From Phil1 sp963643205 (GTDB lineage Bacteria; Bacillota; Clostridia; Christensenellales; CAG-138), in NCBI GenBank assembly GCA_963643205.1, contig CAVIJJ010000015.1, forward strand, positions 1 through 45,390: a DNA stretch of 45,390 nt. Direction: 5' to 3'. The notes below the pieces were generated by a model. That model ran no database searches and was not told the origin of the DNA. It saw only the letters and a list, made by a program, of their open reading frames with translations. Shown here piece after piece: positions 17,547-24,410 of this stretch. A program made the translations under genes and the position numbers. Numbering within the stretch: position 1 is the stretch's first letter; each line of letters opens with the position of its first letter.

Positions 17547-17834
17547 TTATTTATACAGCCGATCGCTGTGCGTGCCGGTGCGGGCAAGGGTCAGCACGAG
17601 AACACCGGATTCAATGTAATAGATGAGCAGCCGGTCCGGCATTATGTGGCATTCTCTGTATCCTATCCGGTTTCCGCTTAACGCGTGGTCGTGACAGGAT
17701 GGGGGCAGGGGAACGCCCATGGCAAGCAATTTAACCGTTTCCTTAAGAAGAGAAACGTTCAACCCTCGCCTTAAAGCAAGCTTATAATCCTTTTTTGAAA
17801 GCCGATGTCCACTTAACGGTGTATTTAATAACAT
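17547..17834 (-). CDS. yafQ: YafQ-type mRNA interferase toxin
   Basis: 95-aa RelE/ParE-superfamily toxin of the YafQ branch, which cuts mRNA on the ribosome. The catalytic residues known in E. coli YafQ have equivalents: H50, H63 and D67 at identical numbering, and H89 for H87, in the block YRECHIMPDRLLIYY and RTGTHSDRLY. The usual Trp after PD is Arg here and the late aromatic residue is shifted to Tyr. The gene starts 3 nt after the antitoxin stop, as expected for a translationally coupled pair. Confidence 0.92.
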   Translation of the reverse strand: MLLNTPLSGHRLSKKDYKLALRRGLNVSLLKETVKLLAMGVPLPPSCHDHALSGNRIGYRECHIMPDRLLIYYIESGVLVLTLARTGTHSDRLYK

Positions 17835-17837
17835 CGC

Positions 17838-18116
17838 TCATTTATTAAGATCCTCAAAAAGCTCGTCTATATCGGTATAACCCTTAACGGCGGGGTCCTT
17901 CGCTATGCGCTGCGCTTCAAGCATTGCGGCGATTGTTTCCTTGTTGGGCTGGTTCAGCGTTATCTCAAAGGGAATGCCGCCCTCGCGCAGGGACTGACGC
18001 ACAAATATATTGAACGCCGTTGAAAGATTCATGCCAAGCTCGCCAAACAGCTCCTCGGCCTGAGCCTTAAGCTTTGTATCCATGCGTATGCTTATATTCG
18101 TGGTAGTGGATTCCAT
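17838..18116 (-). CDS. dinJ: RelB/DinJ family antitoxin
   Basis: 92-aa antitoxin. Residues 5-50 form the ribbon-helix-helix DNA-binding part (TNISIRMDTKLKAQAEELF, GMNLSTAFNIFVRQSL), and the C-terminal half is the charged toxin-neutralising tail. GAAAGGAG precedes the ATG. Such antitoxins repress their own promoter together with the toxin; a TATAAT and paired direct repeats lie just upstream, as described in separate entries. Confidence 0.93.
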   Translation of the reverse strand: MESTTTNISIRMDTKLKAQAEELFGELGMNLSTAFNIFVRQSLREGGIPFEITLNQPNKETIAAMLEAQRIAKDPAVKGYTDIDELFEDLNK

Positions 18117-18145
18117 TGTATTACTCCTTTCGTATATTTTATCGC

Positions 18146-18151
18146 ATTATA
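18146..18151 (-). promoter_or_regulatory. -10 box of the toxin-antitoxin operon
   Basis: TATAAT (18151-18146) on the minus strand, 29 nt before the antitoxin start. The matching -35 (18174-18169, TCGTAT) is poor and lies in the repeated region, which suggests a regulated promoter. Confidence 0.5.
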
Positions 18152-18159
18152 CATTAATT

Positions 18160-18190
18160 GCACGAAAAATACGATATTTCGCACGAAAAA
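18160..18190 (-). repeat. Direct repeats, likely toxin-antitoxin operator
   Basis: GCACGAAAAA occurs at 18160-18169 and again at 18181-18190, exactly 21 bp apart (two helical turns). A partial copy, CGAAAAATA, recurs at 18238-18246. The pair covers the -35 area of the antitoxin promoter, a typical site for a ribbon-helix-helix repressor. The rest of the gap to 18331 is AT-rich and must hold the degV promoter, but no pair of boxes stands out. Confidence 0.5.
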
Positions 18191-18331
18191 ACGCTTAATA
18201 TACTATGATGGTTCAATGCACTCGAACAGCGGTTTTGCGAAAAATATTTTGAGCGATTATGTTTATATTAAGTTAATATTAGCCCTGTATAGTAAGGCTA
18301 TATTATTATGCAATCATAGCGGAGGTCTTAA

Positions 18332-19177
18332 ATGACTATCAAAATCACGTCGGACAGCACCTGCGATCTGACAAAGGAAATGCTTGATGAGCATGGCATA
18401 GAGCTGTTTCCGCTTTATGTTACGCTTGGCGGCAAAACGCTTAAGGATGGGCTTGAGGTAACGCCGGACGATATATTTGCCCACGTTGCCGCGGGCGGCT
18501 CGCTTGCCCGCACCGCCGCCGTTACGCCCAACGATTACGAGGCAAGGTTTGATGAGCTCAGCCGTGAGTACGACGCGGTTATACACGTTAATATCTCAAG
18601 CGACTTTTCGGCCTGCTGCCAAAACGCGCGCATAGCGGCGGGAAAGTTCAAAAACGTGTATGTTGTTGATTCAAGAAATCTTTCAACCGGGCACGGTCAT
18701 GTTGTGCTGGAGGCGGCAAAGCGCGCGGAGGCGGGCATGAACGCTAAAGAAATAGTGGATGAGCTTGAGCGGGACATAGTGCCGAACGTGGACGCCAGCT
18801 TTATAATAGACAGGCTTGATTATCTTGCCAAGGGCGGCCGCTGCTCAACCGTTACAATGCTCGGCGCCAACATGCTTCAGCTTAAGCCCTGCATAGAGGT
18901 TGTGGACGGCAAAATGCGCGTGGGCGCGAAGTACCGCGGCTCCTATGAAAAGTGCGTTCATAAATACGTTAAGGAGCGCCTTGAGGGAAGGCAGGATATT
19001 CGCCCGGGCAGAATATTCATAACCCATTCCGGCTGCCCCGAGGGGGATATAGCCGCGGCGCGCGAGGAAATAGAAAAATATCAGTCCTTTGACGAAATAA
19101 GCGTAACCCGCGCGGGCTGCACGGTTTCGTCCCATTGCGGCCCGAGAACGCTCGGCGTGCTTTACATTAGAAAATAA
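18332..19177 (+). CDS. DegV family fatty-acid-binding protein
   Basis: 281-aa DegV (FakB-like) protein. Characteristic segments: the N-terminal ITSDSTCDLTKEM, the TAAVTPNDY stretch, INISSDFSA-like block (VNISSDFSA), VDSRNLSTGHG and the late SHCGPRTLGVLY. Family members bind a fatty acid and, as FakB, present it to the kinase FakA for phosphorylation and phospholipid synthesis. No fakA gene is in this window. CGGAGG lies before the ATG. Transcribed alone, ending at the hairpin at 19194. Confidence 0.93.
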   Translation: MTIKITSDSTCDLTKEMLDEHGIELFPLYVTLGGKTLKDGLEVTPDDIFAHVAAGGSLARTAAVTPNDYEARFDELSREYDAVIHVNISSDFSACCQNARIAAGKFKNVYVVDSRNLSTGHGHVVLEAAKRAEAGMNAKEIVDELERDIVPNVDASFIIDRLDYLAKGGRCSTVTMLGANMLQLKPCIEVVDGKMRVGAKYRGSYEKCVHKYVKERLEGRQDIRPGRIFITHSGCPEGDIAAAREEIEKYQSFDEISVTRAGCTVSSHCGPRTLGVLYIRK

Positions 19178-19193
19178 AACGGTCTGTATGCTT

Positions 19194-19220
19194 GGGGCGG
19201 TGATTACACCGCTCCTTTTT
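19194..19220 (+). terminator. degV terminator
   Basis: GGGGCGGTG (19194-19202), loop ATTA, CACCGCTCC (19207-19215), then TTTTT. One G-U pair. Confidence 0.85.
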
Positions 19221-19234
19221 GATTGTATTGGGGA

Positions 19235-19263
19235 TTGAACGCGGGATTAACAAAAGGTATAAT
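19235..19263 (+). promoter_or_regulatory. Promoter of the HlyD-like/yggS/sepF operon
   Basis: TTGAAC (19235-19240), 17 bp, TATAAT (19258-19263), 35 nt before the first start codon. Confidence 0.8.
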
Positions 19264-19298
19264 AATACAATATAGCTTAAAACAAAGGAGGGTTGCCG

Positions 19299-20483
19299 AT
19301 GAGCCGAAGGCGAGTAAGGATTAAACCCAAATTTTATCTTATATTAACTCTTTTCGTTGGCATAATAGTAACCGCGCTTGTGCTGGCGCTGCAGGACGGC
19401 GCGGGCGGAACCCTTAAACAGGGCAGCATGGAGGCCGCGATAACCGGAAAGGCCGTGCTTATACGCGACGAAATGAGCATAAGCGTAGACAGGTACGACA
19501 GGGTTGAGTTCAGCGTTGGCGAGGGCGAAACCGTATACGAGGGCATGCCGATAGCAACCGTTTATAAATGGGGCTATACGGACGACATGGCGCAGACGCT
19601 TCTGAATACCGAAACCGAAATATACAACGCCCAGAAATCGCAGCTGAGCGGGGTTGAAAACGCGGAGTTTTCAAGCATAGAGCTTCAGATAGAGCAAAAG
19701 CGCGCCGCGATAAGGGCGGCGGTAAGCGGAACGGGCGATGGCGATACGCTAACGCTTCAAAACGAGCTTAAAACCCTTATGGAGCAGCGCGAAACGTTTT
19801 TGAAAAACACCGTTCAGCCAACCGAGGAATTGACTCGGCTTTATAACACAAGGGAGGAAAAGCTTTCTCAGCTGGCCTCCTACAAAACCGAGATTACGGC
19901 CGCCAAGGACGGCAGAGTAAGCTTTTATTTTGACGGCTTTGAGCAGATACTCAATAAAGATAAGCTTGATACAATAAACGCCGCCCTTGTGAACACAACC
20001 GTTTCCGGAACCGTGGATTCGCTTGGCGGATCGGGCGACAACCTGCTTTACAGGCTTGTTAACACCCGCCTTTGGTACGCCGCGTTTGTAACGGACGGAG
20101 AGGAAGAGGCAGGCCTGCTTGAGGGGCAAACATATACCGTAACGTTTGACGGCTACGAGGATCAGGCGTTTACGGCAACGGCTAACGAGCTTGTGCATTC
20201 CGAGGCCGGCGTGCTGAACATGCTTGAGTTTACGGAGGACATGGGAGCGCTGCTGAACAGCCGCGTTATTACCCTTACGGCAAACGCGACCCTAAGCGGC
20301 ATAGTTGTTCCGCTTGAGGCCATAGGCTATAAGGACGGGGCAAGCATTATAACAATAGAAAGCACGGACGGCGATTACGACGTGCAGATAGACATTATAG
20401 CCACAGACGGCGAGAACGCGCTTATAAAGGCCCGCGACGGGGAAGCAACCTTAAGCGAAGGAATGAGGTATAAAAAGCAGTGA
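19299..20483 (+). CDS. HlyD-like single-pass membrane protein
   Basis: 394-aa protein with one N-terminal membrane segment (about 12-32), a biotinyl-lipoyl/HlyD-like beta strand block (VEFSVGEGETVYEGMPIATVY), a helical coiled-coil-like middle (about 100-200), and a C-terminal beta part that includes a second barrel half (about 225-320). This is the architecture of membrane-fusion adaptors, but no transporter gene accompanies it. It overlaps yggS by 4 nt and heads the sepF operon, which suggests a role at the envelope or division site rather than export. The ATG at 19299 follows AAAGGAGGG with 6-nt spacing; a TTG at 19293 is too close to it. Confidence 0.78.
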   Translation: MSRRRVRIKPKFYLILTLFVGIIVTALVLALQDGAGGTLKQGSMEAAITGKAVLIRDEMSISVDRYDRVEFSVGEGETVYEGMPIATVYKWGYTDDMAQTLLNTETEIYNAQKSQLSGVENAEFSSIELQIEQKRAAIRAAVSGTGDGDTLTLQNELKTLMEQRETFLKNTVQPTEELTRLYNTREEKLSQLASYKTEITAAKDGRVSFYFDGFEQILNKDKLDTINAALVNTTVSGTVDSLGGSGDNLLYRLVNTRLWYAAFVTDGEEEAGLLEGQTYTVTFDGYEDQAFTATANELVHSEAGVLNMLEFTEDMGALLNSRVITLTANATLSGIVVPLEAIGYKDGASIITIESTDGDYDVQIDIIATDGENALIKARDGEATLSEGMRYKKQ

Positions 20484-21184
20484 GCATAGCCGAGAATTAT
20501 ATTGAGATAAAGCAAAGCATAGCCGAGGCCGCAAGAAGCTGCGGCAGAAGCGGCGAGGACATAACGCTTGTCGCGGTAAGCAAATTTGTTGACGAGGACC
20601 GCATACGGCAGGCGCACGCCGCCGGGGCGAACACATTCGGCGAAAGCCGCGCGCAGGAGCTTGGCGACAAGCTGAGCATGTTTGAGGAATTCGGCGCAAA
20701 CGTTCATTTTATTGGACAATTGCAGACCAATAAGGTAAAATACGTTATAGGCCGCGTGAAAACAATACAATCCGTGGACAGAATAGAGCTTGCGGAGGAA
20801 ATTTCGCGCCTGGCCGTTAAAAAAGGCATCGTTCAGAGCATATTGATAGAGGTAAACATAGGATCGGAGCCGCAGAAGGGCGGAGCCGAGCCCGATAAGC
20901 TGAACGAGTTTCTTTCAAGTATTTCCCGCCTGCCCGGCATAAGGACAGATGGGTTAATGTGCATCCCTCCCGCGGTGGGCGAGGAGGACGCGCGCAAATA
21001 TTTTGCCCGGATGAGGGAGCTGTTTGAAAAGGCAAAGGGTTATGACCTGCCCAATGTTTTTATGAATACGCTTTCCATGGGCATGAGCGGGGATTACAGG
21101 GCCGCCGTGGCTGAAGGCGCAACAATGGTGCGCGTAGGCCGCGCGCTGTTCGGGGAGCGGGTGCGGCCCGGCCAGAAGGCGTAA
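20480..21184 (+). CDS. yggS: YggS/YlmE family PLP homeostasis protein
   Basis: 234-aa protein with the alanine-racemase-like N-terminal barrel fold. The PLP lysine is K35 in TLVAVSKF, and the HFIGQLQTNKVKYV and late LSMGMSGDYRAAVAEGATMVRVGRALFG blocks are diagnostic. It binds pyridoxal phosphate and balances vitamin B6 and amino-acid pools, without known enzymatic turnover. It starts with GTG overlapping the upstream stop (GTGA). The yggS-sepF neighbourhood is conserved in Gram-positive bacteria. Confidence 0.95.
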   Translation: MSIAENYIEIKQSIAEAARSCGRSGEDITLVAVSKFVDEDRIRQAHAAGANTFGESRAQELGDKLSMFEEFGANVHFIGQLQTNKVKYVIGRVKTIQSVDRIELAEEISRLAVKKGIVQSILIEVNIGSEPQKGGAEPDKLNEFLSSISRLPGIRTDGLMCIPPAVGEEDARKYFARMRELFEKAKGYDLPNVFMNTLSMGMSGDYRAAVAEGATMVRVGRALFGERVRPGQKA

Positions 21185-21278
21185 ACACATATCAGCCCAA
21201 AGGCGATAAATGCGCCCGAAAACAAGGAACTATTTCTCCAAGCGCCAAAAAGAATATTTTTATTGGAGGAATAACAAA

Positions 21279-21728
21279 ATGGCAGGAGTATTGGGCAAAT
21301 TTCTCGAGTACATCGGTATAGAGGAAAATGACGCCGAGGATGAGGTCTACGAAGAGATGAATTACGAAGATGAAACCAGGGACAACAACGTTGTGAATTT
21401 CGGCAACCGCGCGAAGAAGAACGTGCAGAACGAGTCTAACGTGGTAAACCTTCCCAACGCCGCTCAGCTGAAGATGATAGTGTATCATCCCGTAAGCTAC
21501 GAGGATACCCAGAACATCATCGACAATCTCAAGAGCCGCAAACCTGTTATTGTCAACATGGAAGAGCTGGATCTTGATTGCGCTCAGCGTATACTGGACT
21601 TCATGGCGGGCGCCATCTACGCGCTCAACGGAACCATTTACAAAATCTCCCGCGGCATATTCGTTGTGGCCCCCACCAACTACGACGTTATAGGCAACGA
21701 GGAAAACGACGCGGACGGCATTATCTGA
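21279..21728 (+). CDS. sepF: Cell division protein SepF
   Basis: 149-aa SepF. Residues 1-12 (MAGVLGKFLEYIG) form the amphipathic membrane-targeting helix, followed by an acidic linker and the conserved core with VYHPVSYEDTQNIIDNLKSRKPVIVNME, DLDCAQRILDFMAGAIYALNG and the GIFVVAPTNYDV end. SepF bundles FtsZ filaments and anchors them to the membrane together with or in place of FtsA. The ATG at 21279 follows TTGGAGGA; an upstream in-frame ATG at 21210 lacks a ribosome binding site and would bury the targeting helix. A strong hairpin follows. Confidence 0.96.
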   Translation: MAGVLGKFLEYIGIEENDAEDEVYEEMNYEDETRDNNVVNFGNRAKKNVQNESNVVNLPNAAQLKMIVYHPVSYEDTQNIIDNLKSRKPVIVNMEELDLDCAQRILDFMAGAIYALNGTIYKISRGIFVVAPTNYDVIGNEENDADGII

Positions 21729-21738
21729 TCCGTGCCAT

Positions 21739-21771
21739 CGGCCGCCGCAGCGCTGCGGCGGCCGTAATTTT
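21739..21771 (+). terminator. Perfect 26-bp palindrome and T-run between sepF and divIVA
   Basis: Positions 21739-21751 are the exact reverse complement of 21752-21764, GC-rich throughout, followed by TAATTTTT. It can act as a terminator or attenuator that lowers divIVA-ygiQ expression relative to sepF. No clear promoter lies between it and divIVA. Confidence 0.75.
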
Positions 21772-21794
21772 TATGTAAGGATGTTCGGCTTATT

Positions 21795-22331
21795 ATGACA
21801 AGAGACGTAATTATAAACAAGGTTTTTACCCGCGCGTTCATGGGCTACGACGCGGCGGAGGTAGACGGCTTTCTTGATGAGGTAATACGCGAGTTTGACC
21901 GCATGAAGCAGGAACTTGACGTGGCAAGGCTTAGAAACAAAATGCTGCTTGACGAGCTTGAGCGCTACCGTGCCGATGCCGCCGCCAAGACCGAAAGCGA
22001 AAAGACCGAGCCTGCCGAGAGCGAAAAAACCGCCGAATGTGACCAAACCACCGAAACGGCGGAGAGCGAAGCCGTGAAAGAGGAAGAAAACAAGCCTGCC
22101 GAGAGCGAGGCCGCGAAAGAGGAAGAAAACAAGCCTACAGAGAGCGAAGAGCAGAGCGAGGAAGCGGCCGGGGAACAGAGCGAGGAGCCTCCCGCGGAAG
22201 CAAGCGAGGAGCAGGCCGAGGAACAGACCGATGATAATACGGCGGAAAGCGAAAACGCTGAGACCGCCGAAAATAATACAGAATCCGACCGGGAGAAACC
22301 GGCGGAGGAAAACGGCGCCGATAAGGAATGA
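21795..22331 (+). CDS. divIVA: DivIVA-domain protein with long acidic tail
   Basis: 178-aa protein. Residues 1-60 match the DivIVA N-terminal membrane-curvature domain (INKVFTRAFMGYDAAEVDGFLDEVIREFDR, then a coiled coil). Instead of the usual long coiled coil the rest (65-178) is a disordered Glu/Ala/Thr/Ser-rich tail with a 13-residue tandem repeat (ESEAVKEEENKPA, ESEAAKEEENKPT; 22062-22139). DivIVA proteins recruit partners to the septum or poles. The ribosome binding site (AAGGA) is about 13 nt away, which is weak. The gene follows sepF but the ylmG and ylmH genes usually between them are absent. It overlaps ygiQ by 4 nt. Confidence 0.88.
   Translation: MTRDVIINKVFTRAFMGYDAAEVDGFLDEVIREFDRMKQELDVARLRNKMLLDELERYRADAAAKTESEKTEPAESEKTAECDQTTETAESEAVKEEENKPAESEAAKEEENKPTESEEQSEEAAGEQSEEPPAEASEEQAEEQTDDNTAESENAETAENNTESDREKPAEENGADKE
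22062..22139 (+). repeat. 39-bp in-frame tandem repeat in divIVA
   Basis: Two adjacent 39-bp copies (22062-22100 and 22101-22139) differ at only a few bases and encode a 13-residue acidic unit; a third decayed start (ESEE) follows. The tail length is likely variable between strains. Confidence 0.85.
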
Positions 22332-24259
22332 AAAAGGAAGCAGTTAAAGAAGAAAATACGGCCATGCCTTTGCCCATGTCCATGCGCGAAATGAAGGAGC
22401 GCGGGCTTAGCAGCGTGGACTTTGTATACATAATAGGGGATGCGTATATAGACCATCCCTCTTTCGGCCCTGCCATAATAAGCCGCGTGCTTGAAAGCCA
22501 TGGCTATAGCGTGGGTATAATATCCCAACCCGATTGGCACAGCGCGGATGCTTTCCGTGCGCTAGGCAGGCCAAATCTGGGCTTTTTGGTGAGCGCCGGA
22601 AACATGGATTCCATGGTTAACCACTATACCTCCGCCAAAAAGCGCAGGAGCGAGGACGCCTATACGGAAGGCGGGGTTTCCGGCAAAAGGCCGGACAGGG
22701 CGGTTATAGTTTATTCAAACCGCTGCAGAGAGGCATACAAGAACGTGCCCGTGATAATAGGCGGCATAGAGGCCAGCCTTAGGCGGTTCGCGCACTACGA
22801 TTATTGGGACGATAAGGTTCGCCGCAGCGTGCTTTGCGATTCCGGCGCCGATATTTTGCTTTACGGCATGGGCGAGCGCAGCATAGTTGAGGTCGCGGAC
22901 GCGTTAAGCGGCGGGCTTGACGTGAAGGACATAACGTATATTCCGGGCAGCTGCTATATGACAAGCTCGCTTGAGCGGGTTTATGATTACGAGCTTATAG
23001 AAAGCTATGAGGAGGTCGCCTCGGACAAGAAAAAGTACGCCTCCGCTTTTATGAAGCAGTATCGTGAGCAGGACGCAATACGCGGCAAAAGGCTTGTTCA
23101 GCCGCATGGGAACGCCTATATTGTGGTAAATCCGCCCAGCATGCCGCTTAGCGAGGATGAGCTTGATTCCGTGTATGAGCTTCCCTATACACGCGCCCCG
23201 CACCCAAGCTACAAGGGCGAGATTCCCGCGCTTAAAGAGGTTAAGTTTTCGCTTGCTTCCTGCCGCGGGTGCTTCGGCGGCTGCTCATTCTGCGCGCTTA
23301 CGTTCCACCAGGGGAGAATTGTGCAGGCAAGGAGCCACGATTCGCTTGTAAGAGAGGCCGAGCTTATGACTCGCGACAGCGAGTTTAAGGGCTATATACA
23401 CGATGTTGGCGGCCCAACGGCGGACTTCCGTTTCCCAGCCTGCAAAAAGCAGCTTAAATTCGGCGTTTGCCCGGATAGGCAATGCTTGGGCTACGAACCC
23501 TGCAGTCAGATGCGCGCGGATCATACGGACTATGTGGAGCTTCTTGGCAAGCTTCGCCAAGTGAAGGGCGTTAAAAAGGTTTTTGTGCGCTCCGGTATCC
23601 GCTATGACTACGTTATGTATGATAAAAACGACGAGTTTTTGAATACGCTTATAAAATACCATATAAGCGGCAGGCTGAAGGTTGCGCCGGAGCACGTGAG
23701 CGACAAGGTGCTTAAGCTTATGGGAAAGCCGCGGCATCAGCTTTACGACGCGTTTACTGCCCGCTATAACGCCCTTAATAAAAAGGCGGGGCAGGAGCAG
23801 TTCATAGTGCCCTATTTTATGAGCAGCCACCCGGGCAGCGACCTTAACGCGGCAATAGAGCTTGCGCTATATCTTAAACAAAGCGGGCAGCGGCCTGAGC
23901 AGGTGCAGGATTTTTACCCAACCCCCGGCACGCTTTCAACCTGCATGTACTATACCGGCACCGATCCCCGCACGGGGGAGAAGGTATACGTTGCGCGGGA
24001 TCCGGAGGAAAAGGCGATGCAGCGCGCGCTTATGCAATACTTTATGCCGAACTATGCCCCCCTTGCGAGAAAAGCGCTGAAAAAGGCGCACAGAGAGGAC
24101 CTGATAGGCTTTTCAAAGGATGCGCTTGTGCCGCCGAGAGACATACATAAGCCGCAGGAAAAAAACGGGGGGAACAGCGCCCCCAAACCGAATAACAATC
24201 GGCGTGAGCGCGGCGGGAACGAGAAAAGCCAAAGAAAAACAGCCAAACGAGGCAGATAA
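22328..24259 (+). CDS. ygiQ: YgiQ family radical SAM protein
   Basis: 643-aa radical SAM protein. An N-terminal YgiQ domain (about 20-300, with IIGDAYIDHPSFG and IGGIEASLRRFAHYDYWDDKVRRS) precedes the Fe4S4-binding C315-x3-C319-x2-C322 in CRGCFGGCSFC. A C-terminal disordered, basic tail (Asn/Gly/Arg-rich) follows. The reaction is unknown for the family. It starts inside the divIVA stop (ATGA), so it may be translationally coupled; an alternative start is the ATG at 22364. Sharing an operon with divIVA is unexpected and has no obvious functional reason. Confidence 0.93.
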   Translation: MKKEAVKEENTAMPLPMSMREMKERGLSSVDFVYIIGDAYIDHPSFGPAIISRVLESHGYSVGIISQPDWHSADAFRALGRPNLGFLVSAGNMDSMVNHYTSAKKRRSEDAYTEGGVSGKRPDRAVIVYSNRCREAYKNVPVIIGGIEASLRRFAHYDYWDDKVRRSVLCDSGADILLYGMGERSIVEVADALSGGLDVKDITYIPGSCYMTSSLERVYDYELIESYEEVASDKKKYASAFMKQYREQDAIRGKRLVQPHGNAYIVVNPPSMPLSEDELDSVYELPYTRAPHPSYKGEIPALKEVKFSLASCRGCFGGCSFCALTFHQGRIVQARSHDSLVREAELMTRDSEFKGYIHDVGGPTADFRFPACKKQLKFGVCPDRQCLGYEPCSQMRADHTDYVELLGKLRQVKGVKKVFVRSGIRYDYVMYDKNDEFLNTLIKYHISGRLKVAPEHVSDKVLKLMGKPRHQLYDAFTARYNALNKKAGQEQFIVPYFMSSHPGSDLNAAIELALYLKQSGQRPEQVQDFYPTPGTLSTCMYYTGTDPRTGEKVYVARDPEEKAMQRALMQYFMPNYAPLARKALKKAHREDLIGFSKDALVPPRDIHKPQEKNGGNSAPKPNNNRRERGGNEKSQRKTAKRGR

Positions 24260-24265
24260 GCAAAT

Positions 24266-24288
24266 CGGCTCCGGATTTTCCGGGGCCG
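24266..24288 (+). terminator. Hairpin after ygiQ
   Basis: CGGCTCCGG (24266-24274) pairs with CCGGGGCCG (24280-24288), with one G-U pair and a 5-nt loop. There is no T-run after it, so its terminator role is uncertain. Confidence 0.45.
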
Positions 24289-24340
24289 AAAACGTATCAA
24301 GGCTTTGCCTTTTCACACTGCGGGCGTTTTCCCTTGCCTA

Positions 24341-24369
24341 TTGAACAAGCGTTAAGATAATGATAAAAT
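24341..24369 (+). promoter_or_regulatory. Promoter of the C39-like protease gene
   Basis: TTGAAC (24341-24346), 17 bp, TAAAAT (24364-24369), about 42 nt before the start codon. Confidence 0.7.
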
Positions 24370-24410
24370 ATACAAAATGCCAATCGCAAATGCAGGAGGA
24401 AAATCAAAAA

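Noticed and set aside
17547..18116. Mobile element carrying the toxin-antitoxin pair
   Set aside because: No transposase, integrase, terminal repeats or composition shift were seen around it.
21781..21798. Five-codon frame (MFGLL) overlapping the divIVA start as ATGA
   Set aside because: The AAGG is directly adjacent to its ATG with no spacing, so initiation is unlikely; coupling by this minicistron cannot be supported.
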